Part shown: piece by piece, positions 27,101 to 35,739 of the stretch
How the letters are laid out: every line of letters begins with the position of its first letter
How positions within the stretch are numbered: position 1 is the stretch's first letter
Assembly (NCBI RefSeq): GCF_040712315.1
Contig: NC_134013.1
Coordinates: 8,281,001 to 8,345,000 of the forward strand
DNA from: Castanea sativa
Lineage: Eukaryota > Streptophyta > Magnoliopsida > Fagales > Fagaceae
Direction: 5' to 3'
Length of the DNA: 64,000 nucleotides
The notes under the pieces: model-generated
Databases searched by the model: none
What the model saw: only the letters and a program-made list of their open reading frames with translations
What the model was told of the DNA's origin: nothing
Translations under genes and position numbers: made by a program

Positions 27101-29121
27101 AAAAACAAAAATAAAAAGCGCCATAAAATAATTAGTGTGGTCAGTACCCTGGAAGTAGGTTTAATTGACCGACTGGAAGATCAAGGGGCACAAGAGCATC
27201 TGGAACACCTAATATGGGCACAACATGCCGCAACCTTACTGATTGTCCAACAACCAACCTGCCACAGCCAACATCAGCTGATTACGAAGGGGATATAGCT
27301 ATACCCAGTAGAATGTGTATTAAAGAAACTAACCGGTCACCAGATGTTGAACATAAGTCACTACACTGAACCTGCACAACCCCTGCCACACCTGAACCAC
27401 CCCAAGAAACTTTTGGACGTAGAGCAACTTGAACACTTTCTCTCTCATTTCTAGCTGCCAGGAGATTTATCTTCAAGATAAACCAAATTTTAGAAGCAAG
27501 TCACTATGTTAACAGAATAAGTGTTTGACTTAAGCTTACCAACGCGACAAGACAGGATAAAACTAAAGAAAGAAAAATTCAATTCTACACATGAAAGAAA
27601 TAAAAAAATAATCTAGAATCACTAACAAGAAAGGGGATCAAATATGCCCAAAATAGTTAAAATTTTCTAGAGTCACAGGCCCCTTAACACTCTGCAGCAT
27701 CCCCAACCAAAAAAAAAGTTACCAGTTGCAGTCAAGATTGTGAACCAAATCTTTTTTTCAATTTTTTTTATAGGTAAATATTTATTTTATTGCAAAGAGA
27801 CTTCTCCATTTACAAGGGACACAGAGGATTGAATTCAAATTTATGCGCACAAAAATGAAAACAAATCCAAAATGTCAATGATACTTTGTCTGCCTGATGC
27901 CAGACAAAAAAGCCTATATTAAAGTCTCCACCTCTGGTCTCTACTCCCATCCGATTCCCAATGCATGTGGCGAATGCTGATTGAAGCCTCCGAATGGCGG
28001 TTGTAGTGTGTAGTGCCGCTTTTTTTATCATTTGGGATGTGATGGGGAGAGAAGAGAAATCTATCCTGTAGATTTTATAAATCAGAAATGACACAGCAAA
28101 CTATCGTCCAACAGGGGAGGAATTAAATGTCAAAACTCCGCCTCCTTTTTTTTGTTTTTGACAATCTGGATAATACTTCAACAATTCAGTAGTAATAATA
28201 TCATGTTTTATATCTTATTGAAAAGAAAATGGTGTAGTATATCGAACGCAAGGTTCATGCTAAAAATAGAATGAAAATGCTATTCAGTAGAACACAATGT
28301 TTGTTGAAAGCACCGGGAATCAACCTCTCCAAAAAAAAAAAATTGGGGATAAGGCTACCTACCAATCACCTCTCCTTGGCCCCACAAAAGAAGTAATTTC
28401 ATGACAAAAGCAAGAAATTCTATGCATTATTTTGGGCAAACCAACAAGAATAAATGTGAGCATATTGATTAAGGTATATTACATAAGCAATTCCTCGTTA
28501 CACGCATACGTCTAGGAGCGTAAAGGACCCACATTCATTTTGCACAAGATTGTTATACAACAATGGGCCACAGCCCACCTATGCATGATCTCAAGAGAAC
28601 TAATAAGAATGCATATGTATGTACATTAACTAATCTACATTACCTGAATAGTTAATAATCAATATATACAAGTGTGTGCCTCTTAGGATGTAAAGGGCTC
28701 TACATAAACTCAAACATGCATCTTATGCCCGGTCACAGAAAAACTGGTGTATGCATGTTAACAGAAAATTAGAACTCTAGATCCCCTACCATGAAATGTA
28801 GCACATAATGAACGGTTTCAAGCATTAAGCACTGGTGAGAAATAACATAATCATGCTTACAGGCTCCAAATGTCTGGGCATTTCTTGCGGTCCAACATTC
28901 ATTGTGCTTGGCATGAACCACACATGCACTAAATCTGCGGTCTGAACCTCTGTGGGGTCAATTGATCCCTTTAGTGGATTCGACCCATGTAAACCACCAT
29001 CATCGCTCCATCCATAGGCCGTTCCTCCTCCAGCAACACCCTCGACTGGTGGCACTACAATATCCTGAGAATTCTCTGCCAGGTGCATCAACATTTGTCG
29101 AAAAAACTCAATTAATTCCAT
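15190..29121 (-). CDS. DUF4091 / GH123-type glycoside hydrolase-like protein
   Basis: Exons (minus strand): 28861-29121, 27334-27470, 27148-27258, 26925-27026, 26225-26333, 25933-26133, 25514-25682, 25283-25364, 25101-25194, 24625-24721, 21372-21465, 20364-20436, 17356-17529, 17150-17272, 15190-15351. Junction phases agree and give 662 aa. The N-terminal third looks like the beta-sandwich part ([10 protein letters not shown] segment, about residues 93-102). The catalytic-type C-terminal domain (DUF4091) covers about residues 300-600. It contains the motif YLWDEP with an Asp-Glu pair at about 421-422; GH123 N-acetyl-beta-galactosaminidases use such a pair in substrate-assisted catalysis. Aromatic-rich stretches ([23 protein letters not shown]) fit a sugar-binding pocket. 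No signal peptide is obvious. The start is chosen because an in-frame stop (TAA) lies 3 nt upstream of the ATG. The plant substrate is unknown to me. Introns are enlarged by transposons. Confidence 0.87.
15644..16756. mobile_element. 1.1-kb TTA-flanked TIR element in intron 14 of the hydrolase gene
   Basis: The left terminus GAGCGTTCTCATCAG pairs with the right terminus CTAATGAGAATGCTC. Both are bordered by TTA (15641-15643 and 16757-16759), as expected of a PIF/Harbinger-type target duplication. The outer arms are A+T-rich and the interior (about 15820-16480) is strikingly G+C-rich, with CCACCA and TCGTCATCACC runs and a 162-codon open frame at 15983-16471. I see no transposase. The interior could be a captured host fragment, but I do not recognise it. 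Non-autonomous. Confidence 0.72.
17028..17143 (+). mobile_element. tRNA-derived SINE beside the exon 14 splice donor
   Basis: The sequence has an A-box-like start (agtggctcaagtgac), a B-box-like gaggtcacaggtcaaaactc, the tail 'gtgcatgtgtaacttaccaat' and an A-rich end. The same tail occurs in the SINE at 48760. AAAGTTTG at 17020-17027 and 17136-17143 could be the target duplication. The insertion ends 4 nt from the minus-strand donor dinucleotide at 17148-17149. Confidence 0.6.
20103..20259. repeat. 78-bp tandem duplication in intron 12 of the hydrolase gene
   Basis: Two nearly identical head-to-tail copies start at 20103 and 20181 (tgcaactaaatttttgga...). They lie about 100 bp from exon 12, on its 3' side in gene orientation. 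Recent, given almost no divergence. Confidence 0.85.
22435..22885. mobile_element. Possible non-autonomous element with imperfect inverted 'GCACGGACACGG' ends
   Basis: The left end (gggaagcacggacacgg) and the right end read on the minus strand (tgtagcatggatatggacacg) are similar. Repeated 'gacacgg' phrases characterise dispersed plant repeats. Boundaries and class are uncertain, and no target duplication was identified. It lies in intron 10 of the hydrolase gene, immediately beside the Pack-MULE. Confidence 0.35.
22974..24338. mobile_element. Pack-MULE (Mutator-like) with 9-bp target duplication
   Basis: Terminal inverted repeats of about 85-90 bp begin GGGATAATTATAGTAAACCC on the left and, read on the minus strand, GGGATAATTACAGTAAACCC on the right, and stay similar through the CACTTTGCCCACYTGA end. 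The flanks carry a perfect 9-bp direct repeat AAATTAATA (22965-22973 and 24339-24347), diagnostic of Mutator transposition. The element is 1365 bp with no transposase. The interior carries a broken AP2/ERF gene fragment on the minus strand. It sits in intron 10 of the hydrolase gene. Confidence 0.93.
23330..23766 (-). pseudogene. Captured AP2/ERF (DREB-type) transcription factor fragment
   Basis: On the minus strand from 23766 the translation enters the second half of an AP2/ERF DNA-binding domain: [20 protein letters not shown], then [20 protein letters not shown], then the A/S-rich linker. This is typical of the DREB/TINY-like group. The domain's first half (the YRGVR...W..EIREP part) is missing; sequence before RKKNR is unrelated. 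A TAG stop interrupts the frame at 23614-23616. A poly-Ser run encoded by the ACG/TCG repeat (about 23508-23540) follows, then another stop at 23458-23460. Acidic [13 protein letters not shown] and VDGW-type C-terminal sequence continues in shifted frames to about 23330. Non-functional as a transcription factor. Confidence 0.85.
26378..26835. mobile_element. Long-TIR MULE-like MITE in intron 4 of the hydrolase gene
   Basis: Arms of about 100 bp are inverted. On the left: GAAGCTACCGTGTGCTTTAT, then TTTGTGACACTCACT..CCCTGTGGTTTGCTCTACGAGGC. The minus-strand reading of 26700-26835 gives the same phrases (AGCTACCATGTGTTTTAT...GTTTGCTCTATGAGGC) and continues to AGGGCAAATTACAAAGACC at the outer end. 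No coding capacity. Exact ends and target duplication are not settled, because the left outer end is more decayed. Confidence 0.7.
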
Positions 29122-30050
29122 TATTTACATTCTCAATAAAGGCAAAGACAACATAAAAAATATATATATATATATATAAAAAATAAAAAAAGATACCACC
29201 AAAAGATTGATCTCATATTCCAAAACTCATTTTGATTTCCTAGATAACAAAATAACCGAACATGACAACAATTCAAATGAATAAGACTGAACTCAATTTA
29301 AGTCCACGAATTTGCTTCCCTTGGCACATTCACATCTAATATATCAAATCAAATCCAACGCTATTTACAATAATCCGAAATCGAATCAAACTCATGGAAA
29401 CCCCAATATCACTTAAAAACAAAATACTAATGCATTGCCCATCATGTAACACATTATTTTCACCATATTAGCCTCCAAAACCACCATAAAACCCCAATCA
29501 AACTATCATCAAAACTCTAAAACACACAATTACAATAACAAATTAGCCCTAGACTCATTGAAGCTTCAACAAATAAAATCAAAATCAGAGGCAAACGAAT
29601 CCGTTTCAGTTGCATAGAAAAATATTATAGTAACTGAAACAAAAAGAAAAGAACTCAGAATCTAACCACTCAGAAGGATTGAAATGTTCATTTTCAAACG
29701 AAACAAACACGTTTTAGATAACTGTACGATTATCAAAGAACCGCCACACAACAACAACAACAACAACAACAACAAAAAGGCAACGTTGATAAAAGGGAAT
29801 AAGAAAGAAAAAACAAGAGCTGAGACTAACCGGTGCTATCCATTTGGGTGCGGTGGATGTGATTTTTTTTTTTAATTTATAAATTTAAATATGAGTCGGT
29901 GACTGTGATTAGAGAGAGATCGTGAGGAATGGTTTGGAGCTCGGTGTCTGAGGTTATGGAAAAGTGTGGGAGAGATATTATGATAGTGGCTATTCTTCTC
30001 TTGTGAGTGGAGAGAAACTGTGTTGCCAATTATAGGATGGGAAGTCCGAA
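29122..30050 (-). promoter_or_regulatory. Predicted leader, leader intron and TATA region of the hydrolase gene
   Basis: Minus strand. A good donor at 29829-29830 (GCACCG/GTTAGT) and an acceptor at 29132-29133 (TTGAG/AATG) predict a ~700-bp leader intron between a non-coding exon (29831 to about 30025) and the coding exon. A TATATATA motif around 30053-30061 sits where a TATA box would give a start near 30025. An AAC trinucleotide run (about 29746-29775) and a TA run (29160-29178) lie in the intron. The leader exon contains an ATG at 29841-29843 (see findings). Confidence 0.5.
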
Positions 30051-30052
30051 CC

Positions 30053-30061
30053 TATATATAT
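30053..30061 (-). promoter_or_regulatory. Candidate TATA box of the hydrolase gene
   Basis: On the minus strand the sequence reads TATATATAGG, about 220 bp upstream of the predicted leader-exon donor. It is isolated from the longer TA repeats near 30120 and 30290, which favours a functional box, but no transcript evidence is available. Confidence 0.4.
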
Positions 30062-30276
30062 GAAGTTCACTCCTTAATGTTTCATTTCGTTTGACAACGA
30101 CTAGCTATTTTTTAGATATATATAATAAAAATATATATAAAAATACTTTTTAAAAACTGAATAAACACAGTAAGTATCTTATTTTCCGTTTTCGCTCACA
30201 CATGACACAGTTGGTTCTGTCACACATGAAACAACAATATTGCGACAACGTTTGGCTCGCACTAGTGGACAAGAAA

Positions 30277-30308
<32 letters not shown>

Positions 30309-30828
30309 ATATATTTTTTATAATTGGATATTTGAGAAAGATTAAATATTTAAATGGTGGATATTTCTGTTGAATGGAACTATAATTCTTAATTTAGTTA
30401 CAAAACTATTTTATTTTTGATAAAAGTTACAAGACTTTTGAAAACATTTATGAGACAGTTTTATGTTATCCAGGTTTGCCTTATGTCTACTAGTGCTTTG
30501 AATATAATATGAACGCTAATACGTGTTTAGAAATGACCATGTGTTAGTGCCGTCTGATTGCATGGGAAGGGTCAGATCAAAGGGGTCCCATTTTGTCTTT
30601 TAGGAGAGCAAAAAGTGTGGCAGATCAAGTTCAAGATAAGTTGGGAAGCATTTTATCATTCCTGATAAGGTGGCTCCAACACCAATAAAATAGAAATGAA
30701 ATATAAATGGGGAAGACAATTGTAAGAGTGCTAAATGAAATAGAAGACAGTTGTTTTGATTATGATGTTCAAATATGTAATCCACATCATGGTTTTGTTG
30801 GGTGAGATCGCGTATTTGTGATTTAAGG

Positions 30829-31512
30829 TGCGTTTAGATACTATTTATTTTGTTAAAAACTGAAAACTAAAAATAATAAAAAAATAATTTTCGGTTACTG
30901 TTCACACACACAAAACACTGTTTGATGGGACTGACGAAGTCAAACACAGACGAGATCGCCTCCACATACGAACCTGACCTAGTATCCTCATCACTGACGA
31001 GGATGTTAAGATCATTCAATACTGCCAATAATGTCTCGGATGGTTACGAAACCAGCTGGACAAGCCGTTGGAAGCGTATTGAATCCCATTACTCAGTTGA
31101 AGACGTTATCAAGAAAAACATTAACACCACGTTACCATCCACAACGGCTAGAATCCAAAGGGATATATAAAGCCCTCACAACGCCAATACAAGGTACACA
31201 CATAGTCACAAGGAATACTGAGTTATTCTATTTTATTATTATAAATCTTCCTTTGCACTGACTTTGGCATCGGAGACGTTGTGGCAGGCACCACACCGGT
31301 GACCATTTTAGTGAGCTCTTACTTCCATCGTGACGTAGGAGTGTGACCGATCATATCTTGACGAACTTATAACGACTGACAAATTTTTGCTTCATCACTG
31401 TTCATTTGCCTTAATGCACTATTCATGTCCCATGAACAGTACAAGAGGCACTGGTAAAAAAAAAAACCACTGAAATGCAGACGCATTGCATTTCAATTGT
31501 ACCCAAAGGGGT
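30829..31512. mobile_element. hAT-like MITE split by a solo LTR
   Basis: The left part GGTGCGTTTAGATACTATTT through TTACTGTTCACAC continues to 30922. After the solo LTR it resumes at 31398 with CATTTGCC...CATGTCCCATGAACAGT, an A-run and AACTG/AATGCAGACGC-type sequence, ending near TTGTACCCAAA. The two halves together resemble the element at 8410. The right boundary is approximate. Confidence 0.5.
30923..31397 (+). mobile_element. Solo LTR (Gypsy-type), 475 bp, TSD CTGTT
   Basis: It begins TGATGGGACTGACG and ends TTGCTTCATCA. CTGTT flanks it perfectly at 30918-30922 and 31398-31402. A TATATAAAGCC box (about 31163) and the phrase CTGACTTTGGCATCGGAG, typical of the R/U5 part of plant Gypsy LTRs, set the orientation as plus. 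Its open frames are not genes. Confidence 0.88.
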
Positions 31513-31570
31513 ACTTAGTCTTAATAGGTGGATCCAAAAGACTCTACTTTGGTGAGGTTCCACATCACCA

Positions 31571-32064
<494 letters not shown>

Positions 32065-32149
<85 letters not shown>
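32065..32149. repeat. (AT)n microsatellite, about 84 bp
   Basis: About 42 uninterrupted AT dinucleotides, able to form a cruciform, directly adjoining the MITE's right end. Confidence 0.95.
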
Positions 32150-32151
<2 letters not shown>

Positions 32152-32357
32152 TACATACTATATCCCTATTGTTAACTCAAATGGATTTTTTCCCATAAAA
32201 CCAAATTAAAGATAAAAAAATGTACTTTAATTTTGACTAAGAAACAAATTGAAATTAAATAAAAAGACAAAAAGTAAATTAGAAAACCCTAGATATATAA
32301 CTCAGTATCCTATATTTTATGCATAGTATATCTATTAATTTGGCTTGTAGTGTAACT

Positions 32358-33183
32358 CCTTTTTTTTTAAGAAAGTTTTAACTTATGACGTCCGCTCTTA
32401 ATAATAACTCTTTTATTATCAGAGCAAGACACCAATCAGTTTTTGGTGTAGGCGATGATTAAACCTCAGATCTCTTATTCAACCATCAGATTTTACCAAT
32501 TGAGCTAATTGGAACCTGATGATGCGAGGAAAATCAGTAGGCTAGATGCTTCGGATTTGAAATAACGATTGACTGTCTTTATGGCTTGAAAAAGAAAGAA
32601 AAGTGATCAAAGGTGACCAGAGTCGCCGGCCAAGAACCCTCTGATGCTAAAGTTAGTTTTTCTCTCTTAATTTTGGAGTTCCAACTTTTTAGGAAATGTC
32701 ATAACGTACCTTTGTCTGGTGTGAATAGGCTTTTATATAGTGCACCCTTAAAACGGTTATTAGACTTGTGACCTCCCCTATATTTGAGGAGGTTTGATGG
32801 TTTAAGGATAACTTCCACAACTGTTTAGGAGTTAACATTTTTCACATAACTGTCACTGGAAGTTATGCTTGCGATAAGAAATTGTAGTACCATATCAGGA
32901 ATTTTCCCAAGTGTCAAGGGTTCGTCCAAGGTTCTTCCTGGCGTGCTTCCGAGAAAGTCATTCCTCTATGGACAACCTTCTCACGGACGAGGTTGATGGT
33001 TCCCTTGGACGAGATGAAACAGTTCCGTCAAACCTGAGCATGTGAAGCTTGTCCAAGCATATTCCTGCATGGACGAGCTCTTTACAGACGAGGTTTTTAC
33101 AATCCTTGCTTTCCCGGCCTTGTCCTAAACGACCTCCATGGACGATATTGGAATTGTATTTTATCATACCCCATCAGAACTCA
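32358..33183 (-). mobile_element. tRNA-derived SINE interrupted by a solo LTR
   Basis: On the minus strand the sequence reads as a tRNA-like head, with a TTAGCTCAATTGGTAAAA A-box region and a GAGATCTGAGGTTTAATCAT B-box-like region. It runs down to a poly(T) (A-tail on the element's strand) at 32358-32369. Target duplications CTTGTAGTGTAACT (32344-32357) and CTTGTAGTATAACT (33184-33197) match at 13 of 14 positions. They enclose the SINE plus the LTR at 32517-33176, proving that the LTR landed inside the SINE. Confidence 0.75.
32517..33176 (-). mobile_element. Solo LTR (Gypsy-type), 660 bp, TSD GAACC/GAACT
   Basis: It begins TGATGATGCGAGG and ends ACCCCATCA, flanked by GAACC (32512-32516) and GAACT (33177-33181), 4 of 5 matching. 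A TATA-like box (minus: CACTATATAAAAGCC) and the R/U5 phrase CTAACTTTAGCATCAGAGGG orient it as minus. Same family as the copy at 33458. Confidence 0.82.
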
Positions 33184-33457
33184 CTTGTAGTATAACTATT
33201 AATTGTTTTAAGATGGTACATACTGAGTTTTATTTTAGGTAGCTCACAGATTCTCCCCTAATTTTTGAAACAAAAATATTTTTCTATTTATGTTTTAAAA
33301 ATGAGCAAATGCCCTTAATCTGTTACCATTGCAATTAATTCCAACAAAATTACAATGATTACAAATAAAATCCAAGAAAACAATAATGCAATTCTTAACT
33401 TTTTATCTTCTTTGTAGTGTATGACCAATAACTCCTTCAAAAGATTCCAATAAATTT

Positions 33458-34041
33458 TGATGATGCAAGAAAAATTAGTAGGCTAGATGCTCCGGATTTG
33501 AAAGGACCACTCGCTCCCTAATGGCCTGAAAAACAAAGGGAAACGATCAAAGGCGACCGGGATCGCCGGCCAAGAACCCTCCGATGGTAAAGTTAGTTTT
33601 CTCTCTATATCTTTTAAGTTCCAATTTATTGGGAAAATGTTCAACGTACCTTCTATGGGTCTGAATGGCTGTTTATATAGTGTCCTGGGGGCAGTTATTG
33701 AAATTGTAACCTCCCCCGGACTTCAGGAGGTCCGGAGTTCTTGGATAACTCCCATAACCACCTGATCGTTGCATTTTCTCACACAACGGTCATTGGAGTT
33801 TATGCGTGTATTACAGAATGGTAAAATGTGCTTAATAGTTCCAAGTGTAAAAGCCTCGTCCATGAGTCTTTACGTGGACGAGTCCTCTCGGGGTGGGCTG
33901 CGCGCATCCTTTGGACGAGGGATGTAGCTTTGCTATCACCCAAGGACGGCCTTGCGCGTTAACCATCTTGATGCTAACTCCTGGACGGCTGTCGAGGTGC
34001 AAACCGTCCAAGGACGGTCTGAGTGCCTTCATCCCTCATCA
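33458..34041 (-). mobile_element. Solo LTR (Gypsy-type), 584 bp, TSD AATTT
   Basis: It begins TGATGATGCAAGAAAAATTA and ends CATCCCTCATCA, with a perfect AATTT duplication at 33453-33457 and 34042-34046. It is clearly homologous to the LTR at 32517 over the first 300 bp (GATCGCCGGCCAAGAACCCT is shared almost exactly). Separate target duplications show that the pair are two independent solo LTRs, not the ends of one element. Confidence 0.88.
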
Positions 34042-34359
34042 AATTTAATTGAGGAAGTAACGAATTTAGGGTATTTCCTCATTCTCTAACATACAAGGAA
34101 AAATGTCCCCCCACCCTCGGCCACTCCCCTTTATAAAGAATATAGTGAGTGATAAACAATATTTTTTTACTTGAAAGTTGAAACCTGCAATAACATTAAT
34201 TTTATTAACATTATTTATAATTTGTCACGTGATAATTTGTGAAAGGAATTAAAAAAAAAAATTGATATCAAGGCAAAAATATTAAGAATAATTAAATATC
34301 AATAAATCCAGGGACTCAATTTTACATGTTAAAGTGGTCAATTTTGAGTGGTGGAGATT

Positions 34360-34674
34360 TTTTTTTATATGGATCCACACTTTTTATTTTCCATTAATAT
34401 CTTTTTATTGGAGGTAGATTTTGACAAATCCACCATTGAATTACATTTTCTTCTTATATCTTCTATGTTTGCAAAATTTTTAAAAAAATAAAAATCAATA
34501 GAAATGTTATCAATAAATTGTTTAAATTGCAATTTTTTGTAATTTAAAATTATGCATAAAATATAAGATTATAAATCATAAAGTAAATAATTTCCTATTG
34601 ACACAAAGTTTGACATATATATTAAGTGTGTAAAGAACATGCAATTCAACAATTAAATTTTCAAAATATATAAT
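34360..34674. mobile_element. Diverged relative of the 31671 MITE
   Basis: Colinear similarity with the interior of the 31671-32065 element: GACAAATCCACCATTGAATTACATT, AAATCAATAGAAATGTTATCAAT, GCAATTTTTTGTAATTTAAAA, and ACATGCAATTCAACAATTAAATTTTC near its right side. The terminal repeats are eroded, and its right side is cut by the solo LTR at 34675. Confidence 0.55.
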
Positions 34675-35500
34675 TGTAGGGACCCAATTTGCACCTAAGC
34701 CCAAAAGAAGAAGGGAATAGGCCCAAAGAGTCCAATACAATGAATTTGTAGAGAGTGAGTTTGAAATCTATATTCTAATGAGTTTGTACATCAATTGTAG
34801 TGGGCCAAGATAACCATAGAATAAAGATGAAATAGTTTTATATAAGGAAAATCGTCATTAGACTCAATCCGAGGAGGTTGGTTCTTCTATATATCTCACT
34901 TAATAACAACTTACAAATATTATTCTTCAATTTATAGTGTTTTTCTCTCATTCTTCTCCGATCTCCCATCCTGAGGGTCTCCTATCCCTTTTATACCATC
35001 ATTCTTCCTCTCTCTACCCTCCACGTATAGATCAGATTGTTGGTCTGGTTACTTGTCCCATTAGCACATTCCTAAAGTTTTTGGAAATAGCTGTAAGGCT
35101 GAACACTACTCGTCAGATATCACTTCCTCATTAATGCGGCCAAAGAGTTAGCTGCAGAGCATTCAATGCGGTGGTAGCAGCTTTCTCTTAGATATTTTAT
35201 AGCATTTCCTTGTCTTGTGCTCTCACGATGTATATCCTTACCTACAGGATCTCCTAGAATGTTGCTACTGGATGGCAGACCGCACCTTCCAACCTTGGCT
35301 TTGCTTAGCCGAGGAAGTATTCCTCTTTGGACCACCTTCTTGAATGATCATGATTTGACTTTATCTCTTTACCTTTTTACTTACCGACATGGATTCTTAG
35401 AAAGATATATACCCGTTCTCGGACTACTTAATGTCCTCAGATTAGGCTTCTGGCCTAATATATACATAGATATGTACTCTCTTGGACCTATCACCCCACA
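34675..35500 (+). mobile_element. Solo LTR, 826 bp, TSD ATAAT, just upstream of CSN4
   Basis: It begins TGTAGGGACCCAATTTG and ends CTATCACCCCACA. A perfect ATAAT duplication flanks it at 34670-34674 and 35501-35505. A TTTATATAAGG box near 34835 suggests plus orientation and a possible internal promoter. It ends 239 bp before the CSN4 start codon. The sequence differs from the other three LTRs. Confidence 0.88.
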
Positions 35501-35680
35501 ATAATAATTTTTATTTTATTGGATAAGATTATAATTTTAGACTATAATAAATTTTGTAGCTAATTGTAGGGAGTGACAGTAGCAAGTACAAGACGAGGTC
35601 TCCCTTGGTATTTTCCAGCAAAGAGACGCTAGGCTGAGCACTACCAGGGAAGGAGCCAACACAAACACAACACAACTTTC

Positions 35681-35694
35681 AGGGTTTAGGGTTT
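35681..35694 (+). promoter_or_regulatory. Telo-box in the CSN4 leader/proximal promoter
   Basis: AGGGTTTAGGGTTT is a tandem telo-box (AAACCCTA on the other strand), a known element of plant growth- and translation-related gene promoters. It lies 46-59 bp upstream of the ATG, within the short interval left between the solo LTR and the coding sequence. Confidence 0.55.
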
Positions 35695-35739
35695 CAGACT
35701 TGCGTTGTGTGTGACAGAATCTGAGAAGAGAAGTCAGCC

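Noticed and set aside
27745..28100. LINE 3' end in intron 1 of the hydrolase gene
   Set aside because: The 'tttttttataggtaaatatttatttta' start resembles LINE tails, but the following sequence has no recognisable LINE coding or duplication.
30922..31261. Overlapping open frames of 76-82 codons as a gene
   Set aside because: They lie wholly inside a solo LTR with a matched target duplication and have no recognisable domain.
32517..34041. The two homologous LTRs read as one small TRIM-type element with a 280-bp interior
   Set aside because: Each copy has its own 5-bp target duplication (GAACC/GAACT and AATTT), and the first lies inside a SINE whose duplications end at 33197. They are independent solo LTRs.
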